In this document: one piece after another, positions 56,336 through 64,000 of the stretch
Numbering within the stretch: position 1 is the first letter of the stretch
Layout of the letters: each line of letters starts with the position of its first letter
NCBI RefSeq assembly: GCF_014284335.1
Contig: NZ_JACOGF010000011.1
Location: 154,284 to 218,283 of the forward strand
Length of the DNA stretch: 64,000 nt
DNA from: Undibacterium hunanense
GTDB lineage: Bacteria; Pseudomonadota; Gammaproteobacteria; Burkholderiales; Burkholderiaceae_D
Direction of reading: 5' to 3'
Position numbers and translations under genes: made by a program
The notes under the pieces: model-generated
What the model was told of the DNA's origin: nothing
Seen by the model: the letters and a program-made list of their open reading frames with translations, nothing else
Database searches by the model: none

Positions 56336-56876
56336 AATCGTCGGGCTATCCGTGTTACTGATGCTGGCCATACTGTCTGGCTGTGCCAGCGCGCCACCTG
56401 TGGCCAAGCAGGCCCGCCTGGGCTTGAAATTGGTACCTGCCAGTCTGGGTGAAAACTTCAGCGTGCAGCAACATCTTAAGGTGGAACGCAATGGCCGCAT
56501 CGATGAACTGGATGCCGCACTGGAAGTGGATGCCGGGCAACTGGAACTGGTAGGTCTGGCTTTTGGTCAGCGTGTGTTAAGTCTCAGCTATGATGGCAAG
56601 GAACTCAAATCCTGGCGTCACATGATGCTGCCGGCACAGGTCAGGGCCGAAGATGTGCTGGAAGATATGCAATTGAGTTTGTGGCCAGTACAGGCGATTG
56701 CCCAGGCGCTGCCGGCAGGCTGGCGTATTGAAGACCAGGGTTTGCGCCGGACACTGTATCTGGATAATGAACTGGTGACCAGCATAGACTACAGCCGCAT
56801 GCCGCGCTGGAGCGGCACGGTTGTCCTGAACAATCTGCGTTATCACTATCGCCTGACCATACAGTCGGCACCTTGA
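56313..56876 (+). CDS. apeN: DUF3261 lipoprotein (aryl polyene)
   Basis: 187 residues. Signal peptide with lipobox LSGC (Cys 24), then a beta-rich domain of the DUF3261 family that is a standard member of aryl polyene clusters. As an outer-membrane lipoprotein it may act like LolB, receiving the polyene from ApeL; this is inferred from position and fold similarity. Confidence 0.84.
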   Translation: MRHLFNRKIVGLSVLLMLAILSGCASAPPVAKQARLGLKLVPASLGENFSVQQHLKVERNGRIDELDAALEVDAGQLELVGLAFGQRVLSLSYDGKELKSWRHMMLPAQVRAEDVLEDMQLSLWPVQAIAQALPAGWRIEDQGLRRTLYLDNELVTSIDYSRMPRWSGTVVLNNLRYHYRLTIQSAP

Positions 56877-56889
56877 AGCTATTTTATTT

Positions 56890-58080
56890 ATGAAGCTGTA
56901 TTTACATCACTGTGGCGTAGTCTGTGCCCTGGGTGACAATCACCAGGAGATCAGGCGTCGCTTGCTGGACGAGGCCGATACCGGCCTGCAGATGACGGAT
57001 GCCTGGTCACCGGGACGGATATTGCCGGTAGGCCAGGTGCGCGCTATCTTGCCCGATGTCAGCCATTTACCGGTGACCATGCGCAGCCGCAATAATCAAC
57101 TGGCGCTGGCAGCACTGGCACAGATACGTCAGGCGGTTGATGCTGCAATACAGCGCTTTGGCGCTGATCGTGTGGGTATCGTCGTCGGTACCAGTACGTC
57201 CGGCATTGCCGGCACAGAGACAGCGTTGCGGGCTTATCACGAACATGGCAGCCTGCCAGCGTCGTTTCAGTATGCGGTGCAGGAAATGGGATCACCGGCA
57301 GCCATGCTGGCCCATGAACTGGGCACAGGTGGACCAGCCTATACCCATTCCAGCGCCTGTTCTTCCAGTGCCAAGGCGATGGCAAGTGCTGCCCGTCTGA
57401 TCAGGATGGGCTTGTGTGATGCAGTGGTGACCGGCGGTGTGGATACCCTGTGCGAATTCACCGTGGCCGGTTTTTCTGCGCTTGAATCAGTCAGTACAGA
57501 ATTCTGCAACCCGCTCAGTGCCAATCGCAAAGGCATCAATATCGGCGAAGGCGCTGCCTTCTTTCTGATGACTGCTGAACCGGCACCCGGTGCCGTGGCG
57601 CTGTGCGGCTGGGGGGAATCGTCGGATGGACACCACATGTCTGCACCTGACCCCGCTGGTGGTGGCGCCCGTATGGCGATTAACCAGGCTTTGCAGCGTG
57701 CCGGTATTGCAGCGTCCGAGGTTGACTATATCAACCTGCATGGTACTGCCACGGTGCAAAATGATGCGATGGAATCACGCGTGATCCAAGACATATTTGG
57801 CCCCGACATCGCTGTCAGTTCCACCAAGCCATTTACCGGACATACCCTGGGGGCTGCCGCTGCCATTGAGGCGGCACTATGCTGGCTGGCAATGCAGGCA
57901 GATAATCCGCAAGGCCTGTTGCCACCGCATCTGTGGGATGGCATTGCCGATCCACAATTGCCTGCCCTGCATACCGTGGCACCACGGCAGCAGACAGGTA
58001 AGCCTTTGCGCTGGATAGTCAGCAATTCTTTTGCGTTTGGCGGATCGAACGCATGCCTGGTGTTGGGGAAGACAGAATGA
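56890..58080 (+). CDS. apeO: beta-ketoacyl-ACP synthase (aryl polyene)
   Basis: 396-residue FabF-type ketosynthase with an intact Cys-His-His triad: C157 in THSSACSSSAKAM, H284 in NLHGTATVQND and H318 in KPFTGHTLGAAAA. It performs decarboxylative chain extension and is expected to pair with the cysteine-less ApeC. It starts 13 bases after apeN and overlaps apeP by 4. Confidence 0.92.
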   Translation: MKLYLHHCGVVCALGDNHQEIRRRLLDEADTGLQMTDAWSPGRILPVGQVRAILPDVSHLPVTMRSRNNQLALAALAQIRQAVDAAIQRFGADRVGIVVGTSTSGIAGTETALRAYHEHGSLPASFQYAVQEMGSPAAMLAHELGTGGPAYTHSSACSSSAKAMASAARLIRMGLCDAVVTGGVDTLCEFTVAGFSALESVSTEFCNPLSANRKGINIGEGAAFFLMTAEPAPGAVALCGWGESSDGHHMSAPDPAGGGARMAINQALQRAGIAASEVDYINLHGTATVQNDAMESRVIQDIFGPDIAVSSTKPFTGHTLGAAAAIEAALCWLAMQADNPQGLLPPHLWDGIADPQLPALHTVAPRQQTGKPLRWIVSNSFAFGGSNACLVLGKTE

Positions 58081-58559
58081 ATCAAACCACCGCAAGTGTA
58101 TTTCCACCGGTATTTCCGCCAGTGCGCAGTCTGGTCCCGCATGATGGCGAGATGGTCTTGCTGGACCGGGTGCTGGCAGCGGATGCCGAAACCCTGACTG
58201 CTGAAGTGGCGATCCGGCCAGAGACCCTGTTTTGCAAACCGCAAGGCGTGGATGCCTGGGTCGGTATCGAATACATGGCGCAGGCGATAGCAGCCCATGC
58301 CGGTTATCTTGCCAGCCTGCGCAATGAACCGGTGAAGGTCGGTTTTTTGCTGGGAACCCGGCGTTACGACTGCAGCCAGCCGGTATTTGCCACCGGTAGC
58401 GTATTGGAAGTGCAGATACAGCGGGTCTTGCAAGGGGACAATGGATTAGGGGCATTTGAGTGTGCCATCCGTGATCAGGCAAGCGGCGTGTCGCTGGCTG
58501 TAGCCACCATCACGGTATTTCAACCGGCTGATGCCAAAGAATTTCTGCAACGGAGTTAG
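58077..58559 (+). CDS. apeP: 3-hydroxyacyl-ACP dehydratase (aryl polyene)
   Basis: 160-residue hotdog protein of the FabZ-like ApeP type (RSLVPHDGEMVLLDRVL near residue 15 and GIEYMAQAIAAHAGYLA near residue 65). It removes water after each ketoreduction to give the conjugated double bonds, alongside the hotdog domain fused to ApeH. ATG at 58077 overlaps the apeO stop (ATGA). Confidence 0.88.
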   Translation: MNQTTASVFPPVFPPVRSLVPHDGEMVLLDRVLAADAETLTAEVAIRPETLFCKPQGVDAWVGIEYMAQAIAAHAGYLASLRNEPVKVGFLLGTRRYDCSQPVFATGSVLEVQIQRVLQGDNGLGAFECAIRDQASGVSLAVATITVFQPADAKEFLQRS

Positions 58560-58561
58560 AG

Positions 58562-59293
58562 ATGAGTAAGAGTGTGCTGGTAACCGGATCTTCACGTGGT
58601 ATAGGCAAGGCCATTGCCTTGCGTCTGGCCCGTGATGGCTACGATATCGTATTGCATTGCCGCAGTCAGCGTGAAGAGGCTGAGCTTGTGGCCGCTGAAA
58701 TCACCGCTATGGGCCTGGGCCGTACTGCACGCGTATTGCAGTTTGATATAAGCGAACGGGACAATGCCGCAGCGCTGCTGCTGGCAGATGTGGAAGCACA
58801 TGGTTGCTATTATGGCGTGGTCTGCAATGCTGGCGAGGCCAGGGATAATGCTTTTCCGGCCATGTCGGGCGAAGACTGGGATATCGTCCTCAATACCAAT
58901 CTGGACGGCTTTTATAATGTGCTCAATCCTCTGGTCATGCCCATGGTGCAACGCCGCAAACCGGGCCGCATCGTTACCATGGCTTCAGTGTCTGGCCTGG
59001 TGGGTAATCGTGGCCAGGTCAACTATAGCGCCGCCAAGGCGGGTATCATCGGTGCCAGCAAGGCACTGGCCATCGAATTGGCCAAGCGTGCCATCACCGT
59101 CAACTGTGTGGCGCCAGGCTTGATAGAAACCGACATGATCAGTGAAGTACCACTGGAAGAAGCCTTGAAAATGATACCTGCACGTCGTGTCGGCAAGCCG
59201 GAAGAGGTGGCCGCCGTCGTCAGCTTCCTCATGCATGAAGATGCCGCTTATGTGACACGACAGGTGATATCGGTTAATGGAGGTATGGCATGA
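58562..59293 (+). CDS. apeQ: 3-oxoacyl-ACP reductase, FabG-like (aryl polyene)
   Basis: 243-residue SDR with the NADPH motif VTGSSRGIGKAIALRLA, NAGEARD (NNAG variant), catalytic Ser in TMASVSGLVGNRG and NYSAAKAGIIGASKALA. It reduces the 3-keto group in each polyene extension cycle. It starts two bases after apeP and overlaps apeR by 4. Confidence 0.92.
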   Translation: MSKSVLVTGSSRGIGKAIALRLARDGYDIVLHCRSQREEAELVAAEITAMGLGRTARVLQFDISERDNAAALLLADVEAHGCYYGVVCNAGEARDNAFPAMSGEDWDIVLNTNLDGFYNVLNPLVMPMVQRRKPGRIVTMASVSGLVGNRGQVNYSAAKAGIIGASKALAIELAKRAITVNCVAPGLIETDMISEVPLEEALKMIPARRVGKPEEVAAVVSFLMHEDAAYVTRQVISVNGGMA

Positions 59294-60546
59294 GTTCGGA
59301 TATGAGCATTAATCGACAGAATCGCCGCGTCGTCGTGACCGGCATGGCTGGCATCAGCCCTTTGGGTAATGACTGGCCGGCTATTCGCAAGCAATTGGGT
59401 GAATTCCGCAATGCCGTCGTGCGCATGCAGGAATGGAGCGACTATGATGGTTTGAATACACAGTTGGGTGTACCGGCTGCGCCATTTGAACTGAATGAAC
59501 GCTACCACCGCAAAGCCACCCGCAGCATGGGTAGAGTCGCCCTGATGGCAACCCGCGCCAGCGAAATGGCATTGATCGATGCAGGCTTGCTGGATGATCC
59601 TTTGCTGACCAGCGGAAAGATGGGAATCTCTTTCGGCTCATCGGCAGGTACGCCCAGTGCCATCGGTGATTTTGGCCGCATGATGGAAGAACGCACCACC
59701 AAAGGCATCAATGCGACCACCTATATCAAAATGATGGCACATACTGCACCAGTTAATATTGGTGTGTTTTTTGGCTTGACCGGTCGCGTGATCACGACTT
59801 CATCCGCCTGTACTTCAGGCAGTCAGGGCATAGGCTATGCCTATGAAGCCATACGCAGCGGCAAGCAAATTGCCATGATTGCCGGTGGTGCCGAAGAATT
59901 ATGTGCCACTGAAGCGGCCGTGTTTGACACCTTGTTTGCCACCAGCGTGCGCAATGACAATCCGCAAGATACACCACGCCCCTTCGATGCCGGTCGTGAT
60001 GGCCTGGTGATAGGGGAGGGAGCCGGCAGCCTGATACTGGAAGAGCTGGAACATGCACAGGCACGTGGTGCAAGAATTTATGCAGAACTGGTCGGTTTCG
60101 GTACCAATAGTGACGGTTGCCATGTGACGCAACCGAATGCAGAAACCATGAAGATCGCCATGCAACTGGCACTGGAAGACGCGCAATTACAGCCGTCCGA
60201 TATCGCCTATGTTAATGCCCATGGCACCGGTACGCAGCAGGGTGATATTGCCGAAACCCAGGCTACCGCCCAGGTGTTTGGCAATGCCATACCCATCAGT
60301 TCCCTTAAAAGTTATATGGGACATACTCTGGGTGCATGCGGTGCACTGGAAGCCTGGATCAGCATAGAAATGATGCGTGAAGGCTGGTTCGCCCCCACCA
60401 TCAATTTGCAGGAGCTTGATCCACAATGCGCAGAACTGGATTACATCAGGGGCGAGGGCAGGGCTATTGATTGCGAATACGTCATGTCGAACAATTTTGC
60501 ATTTGGCGGCATCAATACCTCTTTGATTTTCAAAAAATATGCGTGA
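59290..60546 (+). CDS. apeR: beta-ketoacyl-ACP synthase, second (aryl polyene)
   Basis: 418-residue FabF-like ketosynthase with C174 in TTSSACTSGSQGIGYAYEA (in part), H311 in NAHGTGTQQGD, K340 and H345 in SLKSYMGHTLGACGA. It is distinct from ApeO and probably makes the first extension of the starter. Overlaps the apeQ stop (ATGA). Last of the recognised core genes. Confidence 0.92.
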   Translation: MSSDMSINRQNRRVVVTGMAGISPLGNDWPAIRKQLGEFRNAVVRMQEWSDYDGLNTQLGVPAAPFELNERYHRKATRSMGRVALMATRASEMALIDAGLLDDPLLTSGKMGISFGSSAGTPSAIGDFGRMMEERTTKGINATTYIKMMAHTAPVNIGVFFGLTGRVITTSSACTSGSQGIGYAYEAIRSGKQIAMIAGGAEELCATEAAVFDTLFATSVRNDNPQDTPRPFDAGRDGLVIGEGAGSLILEELEHAQARGARIYAELVGFGTNSDGCHVTQPNAETMKIAMQLALEDAQLQPSDIAYVNAHGTGTQQGDIAETQATAQVFGNAIPISSLKSYMGHTLGACGALEAWISIEMMREGWFAPTINLQELDPQCAELDYIRGEGRAIDCEYVMSNNFAFGGINTSLIFKKYA

Positions 60547-60592
60547 TAGTCACGTGTGCTGATAGCGTGTTTTTTTAACAGGGAGATGGAAC

Positions 60593-61042
60593 ATGAAAAA
60601 ATTGCTTTCTACTTTAATTGCACTGACCACATTGGCTGGATTTGCATTGCCCGTTGCGGCTGCTGACAATGTAGTGATGTTACCCATAGCAACCGCGATG
60701 GCCACCAATAATGCGCAGTACAGACTGGGTGACAAGGTGAAGTATTATTTTGGCTCGCAGGCTACGCCGCCCGTATTAAAAAAGATACTCAACGATCAGA
60801 CAAATAAAAAAACAAATGCCTTGAACAAGTCGACGGAGCAGGCTTGCAATTGGGTATTCTTGTCCGCCATGTTGCAACTGAAAAAGCGCGCTGAAAGTTC
60901 GGGCGCCAACGCTGTGGTCAATATCGTCAGCAACTATGACAATGTTGAAAAATCGAGCGAAACAGAATTTGAATGCCATGTGAATGCCTTGATGGCCGGC
61001 GTTGTTCTCAAGGCAGATTTTGTGAAGATTGATAATAAATAA
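60593..61042 (+). CDS. small periplasmic protein of unknown function next to the polyene cluster
   Basis: 149 residues. A signal peptide (about 1-24, ending LPVAAA) is followed by a mature domain with two cysteines (EQACNWVF and EFECHVNA) and the stretch SSGANAVVNIVSNY, which recalls the RcsF/YbjQ-like fold. Similar short secreted proteins are often mislabelled excinuclease subunits. It follows apeR by 46 bases with GGGAGATGG before the ATG, so it may be part of the transcript. It is more AT-rich than the ape genes. Function unknown. Confidence 0.7.
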   Translation: MKKLLSTLIALTTLAGFALPVAAADNVVMLPIATAMATNNAQYRLGDKVKYYFGSQATPPVLKKILNDQTNKKTNALNKSTEQACNWVFLSAMLQLKKRAESSGANAVVNIVSNYDNVEKSSETEFECHVNALMAGVVLKADFVKIDNK

Positions 61043-61187
61043 AAAAGTGTTGTGGTTTTATTTGTGCATGCTTTATCTTTGTGAATGTTTAAATTAACGA
61101 CATGCACGAGCCACGCGTTTCAATGATGGTTTGATGTAAATTTTTGAAGTACAAAATTAATTGACGTTTCTATTGGGAAAACTATAT

Positions 61188-61790
61188 ATGAGTATCTGGA
61201 AAAAAATTCTACCTTTGGCAATAGTGCCAGTTGTCCTGTTATCAGGATGTGCCACCAAGAAGATTGCTTCCTTTACTTTTCCAGAGATGGGTACGATAGC
61301 AAAAAAAGGCGTAGGAGAAGAATTACTGGTTCAGGGAACCGGGCAACTGGTGCCTTCGCTCGTCATTTCTCAAGATGAGATGATTGGCACTTATACTTTG
61401 CGTAAAGGCGAATATCCATTTGAAGCTGAGAATGCGACGCGCATTAAATTTTTAAAGGATGGAAAAGACATCTTTCTTTACAAGGCTGAAAACAAAATTT
61501 GTCTTAGCAAAGAGCAATGCGCAGATATAAAGTATTCATTGAATAATAGAGTAGCGCAAAAGTCACAAAATGCATTTCAGCAAACCTTGTTATATAACGG
61601 CAAAATAGGAAACCGGATCACGCTTGGTTACAGGGAGTTTTCTAATAACATTGCGCGACCAGCCTTCAGTAACGAAGTTACATATGATCTGGATGAGTCG
61701 TCAATACTGGGTTATAAAGGCGCAAGATTGGAAATAGTCAAAGCGACAAATACTGAAATTACTTATAAAGTCTTGTCAGGTTTTGATTAA
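61188..61790 (+). CDS. lipoprotein of unknown function
   Basis: 200 residues. Lipobox LLSGC (Cys 21) shows an envelope lipoprotein; the next residues A-T-K-K do not include an Asp at +2, so the outer membrane is likely. The mature part (FPEMGTIAKKGVGEELLVQGTG...) is beta-rich and I do not recognise it. It is markedly AT-rich, and a 145-base AT-rich gap separates it from the previous gene. ATG at 61188 gives the signal peptide; a TTG at 61161 is an alternative. Confidence 0.68.
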   Translation: MSIWKKILPLAIVPVVLLSGCATKKIASFTFPEMGTIAKKGVGEELLVQGTGQLVPSLVISQDEMIGTYTLRKGEYPFEAENATRIKFLKDGKDIFLYKAENKICLSKEQCADIKYSLNNRVAQKSQNAFQQTLLYNGKIGNRITLGYREFSNNIARPAFSNEVTYDLDESSILGYKGARLEIVKATNTEITYKVLSGFD

Positions 61791-61826
61791 ACGTATTGAC
61801 TTTAAGTATTGCCTGGTAAGCTACTA

Positions 61827-62462
61827 ATGTCAGTCGCCACGGTATGGCTTGTGGATAGTTCCCTTATCGAAGATAGGGAACTGGCTTGCTATATATCATG
61901 GCTTGGTCCAACGGAATTACAGCGTTACCAGCGCTTTGTCAGACCAGAGCGTCAGCGGCAGTTTCTGCTTGGACGTATTTTGTTGCGCCAAAGCCTGAGT
62001 CAGTTGCTGGACGTGCCGGTCAGTGCGTTGCAATTGACCGAGTGTCCTGGGAATGCGCCGCAACTGGATTTTCCGGTTTGTCCTGATCTTGGCTTCAGTC
62101 TTTCGCATAGCGGCAACTGGGTTGCCTGCGCGCTCAGTGCTAGTACCAGGCTGGGTCTGGATATTGAATTATTGAACCCTGATCGCGATTTTTCTGCGCT
62201 GGCATTGCATGCATTTGATGCTGCTGAAAATGCCTGGTTGCAGCAACAGGATGCTGGCAATCGCATGCATGATTTTTATCGGCTATGGACCAGCAGGGAA
62301 GCACATATAAAACTCAATGCTAAACTCAACGCTGAACTCAATGTGGAAAATGCAGAATGCCTGCACTTTCCACATCCAGAATTGTCCATCACGCTGTGCA
62401 GTGCAGAGCAGCTAACATCTTCACCGCAACTTTTGCACATTGATCTTCTGTCAGCGGAATAA
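61827..62462 (+). CDS. 4'-phosphopantetheinyl transferase, Sfp type
   Basis: 211 residues. It moves phosphopantetheine from CoA to carrier proteins. Visible motifs are RQFLLGRILLR (about 44-54), FSLSHSG (90-96), LGLDIE with the Mg ligands D112 and E114, and the family WTSREAHIK (154-162). It has the length and pattern of the Sfp/PcpS group that serves secondary metabolism, so it is the likely activator of ApeE and ApeF. ATG at 61827; its end overlaps the convergent deacetylase by 12 bases. Confidence 0.9.
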   Translation: MSVATVWLVDSSLIEDRELACYISWLGPTELQRYQRFVRPERQRQFLLGRILLRQSLSQLLDVPVSALQLTECPGNAPQLDFPVCPDLGFSLSHSGNWVACALSASTRLGLDIELLNPDRDFSALALHAFDAAENAWLQQQDAGNRMHDFYRLWTSREAHIKLNAKLNAELNVENAECLHFPHPELSITLCSAEQLTSSPQLLHIDLLSAE

Positions 62463-63341
62463 ACTCCAGAACCAGTTCCATATACCCGGCAACTCTGGCG
62501 GATTGCTGGCGTCTTTCACTACCCTCGCCAGGGCAGCCCGTTCCAGCTCTTCCCGGTTATCGTAAAATGGTTTTTCGCTGACGGGGATGTCCAGCTCTTT
62601 GGCGACATCCAGCAGAATGTCCAGATACTCTTCCAGATGGCTGGCGGTATAGGAATTGATATCGTGAAAAGTCACGACGATAGGTGTTACCCCATCCACA
62701 GCAGGCATCTCGTTGTTGCACCAGTGCGGACGTGCTGCCAACAACATTTTGCGCATGTTGCGGTGCTTGGTCAGGCTGAAATTGATGCCGTAAATAATGC
62801 CGTCATTGGCACTTAAATCCGTTAGCAGCATTTGCAGACCATGGCTGTGATAGGTATCCAGCGTGCGTGCATCATAATTCCAGAACGGTGGCCGCACCAG
62901 CTTGGGAGCGATACCCGTGATACCGGTCAGATCAGCAATACCTGATGCCAGCGAAGCATTGAACTCATCCTCTTTCAGATAGCGGTGGTTGGAGTGCCGT
63001 GGTGTCGCAGTATGGAAGGCCAGTAAATGACCTTTCTCCACTTCACGTTTCAACAGACTGCGACCATACTCAGTCCCACCGCCGTTGACTGCGCGTGTCT
63101 GGGTAAAGAAGATCGCCTTGATATCTGACTGATACGGGTTTTTCGACAAAGTCCGTAATACTGTTTCTGTTGGATTGTCTGGCTGCACGGCACTGGGGCC
63201 ATCATCAAAGGTCAACAGATAACGAATCGGCGCAGGATTGCCTACACAGGTATCTGCCGCTGAAGAAGCATTATAAAAACCAGCCAACAGCAAAGCCAGC
63301 AAGCAGGTGGTAGTGAATTGCCTGTTACAGAAGGTCAACAA
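62451..63341 (-). CDS. polysaccharide deacetylase family protein, secreted
   Basis: 296 residues with a signal sequence (CLLALLLAGFYNASSAADT) and a NodB-type carbohydrate esterase domain. The catalytic motif is TFDDGPS near residue 49, the second metal motif HTATPRHSNH near residue 118 and RPPFWNYD near residue 155. It probably deacetylates a cell-wall or exopolysaccharide sugar. No ATG fits; TTG at 63341 or 63338 gives the right signal peptide, without a clear ribosome-binding site. It is convergent with the phosphopantetheinyl transferase. Confidence 0.83.
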   Translation of the reverse strand: MLTFCNRQFTTTCLLALLLAGFYNASSAADTCVGNPAPIRYLLTFDDGPSAVQPDNPTETVLRTLSKNPYQSDIKAIFFTQTRAVNGGGTEYGRSLLKREVEKGHLLAFHTATPRHSNHRYLKEDEFNASLASGIADLTGITGIAPKLVRPPFWNYDARTLDTYHSHGLQMLLTDLSANDGIIYGINFSLTKHRNMRKMLLAARPHWCNNEMPAVDGVTPIVVTFHDINSYTASHLEEYLDILLDVAKELDIPVSEKPFYDNREELERAALARVVKDASNPPELPGIWNWFWSLFR

Positions 63342-63673
63342 AGTCGGAATGCCGTTTTGGGTAGAAGGCCCGTATTGTATCTGCCCTCCCGGAATTTTTC
63401 TTGTTCATCCTGCTGGCGACCATGATTGACAAGCTGTTGTAATGGTGGCGATGACTGCCAGGTAAATACAATTATTTCCATGTGGAAATAACGGAAAGAT
63501 AAGCCGCAGCGCCAGACCTTGTTTGTGTTTTCCCTATGCCTGATCTGATGACCGCTTAAACAACATAAAGAGGTCACAAAAGGGGCTTAATTCGCTATAT
63601 CTGACGTGAAAACATTGAGATCACTATCGCGATAATGTAAATTCTTGATCAAGTCTTTAGCTGGAAGAGTATT

Positions 63674-63689
63674 TGTGATATGAGTCACA
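63674..63689. promoter_or_regulatory. CRP-like binding site
   Basis: TGTGA-TATGAG-TCACA matches the CRP consensus TGTGA-N6-TCACA exactly. Its centre is about 55 bases before the predicted start site of the DUF4214 promoter, a distance close to that of an activating site. Binding is inferred. Confidence 0.6.
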
Positions 63690-63701
63690 GGTAGATCAGG
63701 A

Positions 63702-63730
63702 TTGACGTGTTAATCTTGCACCGCTAAAAT
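63702..63730 (+). promoter_or_regulatory. sigma70-type promoter of the DUF4214 gene
   Basis: TTGACG, a 17-bp spacer and TAAAAT. Close to consensus in both boxes with ideal spacing, about 60 bases before the ATG. Confidence 0.7.
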
Positions 63731-63755
63731 TTGTAATATTCTGTAACCATTACAA
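63731..63755. promoter_or_regulatory. inverted repeat at the DUF4214 transcription start
   Basis: TTGTAAT and ATTACAA (63731-63737, 63749-63755) are perfect 7-base inverted copies directly after the -10 box. It could be an operator or a 5'-end hairpin of the mRNA. Confidence 0.4.
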
Positions 63756-63792
63756 TTTCACATTTTTAAATTAATTTATCAGAGATCTATTC

Positions 63793-64000
63793 ATGGCCAA
63801 TACCGCTGCAGACATTCAAAAGCTTTACATCGCTTATTTCAATCGTCCAGCGGACCCACTGGGCCTGGCATACTGGACAGCGTCCAACCTGTCCCTCAAA
63901 GACATCGCGCAAAGCTTCTCCGTTCAGAAAGAATACGCAGACACGTATGCCAACCTGACCACAGCGCAAACCGTCAACACCATCTATAAAAACCTGTTCG
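63793..64000 (+). CDS. DUF4214 domain-containing protein, 5' part (cut by window end)
   Basis: 69 residues are visible, from MANTAADIQKLYIAYFNRPA, with GLAYWTA and FSVQKEYADTYANLT, the pattern of the DUF4214 domain. Such domains sit at the start of large secreted, S-layer-like or RTX-type proteins. There is no N-terminal signal peptide, which would fit type I secretion with a C-terminal signal. The strong promoter suggests high expression. The rest lies outside the window. Confidence 0.78.
   Translation, partial: MANTAADIQKLYIAYFNRPADPLGLAYWTASNLSLKDIAQSFSVQKEYADTYANLTTAQTVNTIYKNLF

Larger units (their letters stand above)
63342..63792. other. 451-bp regulatory intergenic region
   Basis: Divergent gap between the deacetylase and the DUF4214 gene. 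The right half, 63560-63792, is AT-rich and holds a CRP-like site, a strong promoter and an inverted repeat. The left half looks featureless to me; a minus-strand open frame at 63335-63577 has no protein-like character. Confidence 0.6.

Noticed and set aside
63335..63577. 80-residue minus-strand frame upstream of the deacetylase
   Set aside because: Random-looking composition and no family; a GGGAGGG near 63388 tempted me to extend the deacetylase start, but the frames do not match an ordinary start codon.

Overview
The window is a continuous stretch of a betaproteobacterial chromosome. The gene orders nuo-DUF2818-NUDIX and tRNA-Val-thrS-infC-rpmI-rplT-pheS-pheT-ihfA-merR, a synthetase-only RelA and the overall protein flavour point to Burkholderiales, most likely Oxalobacteraceae of an Undibacterium-like type. 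The family call is inferred from gene order and protein character; no rRNA or other marker is present to settle it.

Layout. 1-14117: the respiratory complex I operon from the last codons of nuoC through nuoD-nuoN, then a DUF2818 membrane protein and a NUDIX hydrolase. 14218-16705: ETF:ubiquinone oxidoreductase on the minus strand, flanked by three different long palindromic (MITE/REP-like) elements. 16739-23163: acyl-CoA and ketone-body metabolism (an SDR, thioesterases, 3-oxoacid CoA-transferase scoAB, 3-hydroxybutyrate dehydrogenase), with a PAS-LuxR regulator, a DUF3617 protein, an alpha/beta hydrolase and a RidA protein. 23169-34655: relA, a CDF metal exporter, tRNA-Val(GAC), and the conserved translation block thrS-infC-rpmI-rplT-pheS-pheT-ihfA-merR. 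34798-43801: a chemoreceptor, then a TetR-controlled tripartite RND efflux operon closed by a strong terminator.

44138-62462: a complete aryl polyene (APE) pigment gene cluster of about 18 kb, read from one well-formed sigma70-type promoter and nearly gap-free. It contains two acyl carrier proteins, an AMP-ligase fused to a dehydratase, a ketosynthase/chain-length-factor pair plus a second ketosynthase, a ketoreductase, a second dehydratase and a thioesterase. It also holds a methyltransferase, a glycosyltransferase, two acyltransferases, an MIO-type aromatic amino acid lyase, a LolA-like carrier, an MMPL exporter and a DUF3261 lipoprotein. Two small envelope proteins of unknown function and a Sfp-type phosphopantetheinyl transferase complete it. 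The logic is that a starter aryl acid (possibly made by the lyase) is activated by ApeH and loaded on ACP. It is then extended and fully dehydrated to a polyene by ApeO/C, ApeR, ApeQ and ApeP/I, methylated, attached to a lipid-like carrier by the acyl- and glycosyltransferases, and moved to the outer membrane by ApeM/L/N.

62451-64000: a polysaccharide deacetylase on the minus strand, a 450-bp intergenic region with a perfect TGTGA-N6-TCACA site and a strong promoter, and the 5' end of a DUF4214 protein cut by the window edge.

Most of the window is ordinary core genome. The most interesting parts are the APE cluster with its unusual lyase, the three nested-palindrome elements around the ETF-QO gene, the AUA start of infC, the expanded histidine-rich loop of NuoL, and the regulatory region of the truncated DUF4214 gene. 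I did not recognise a wholly new system.
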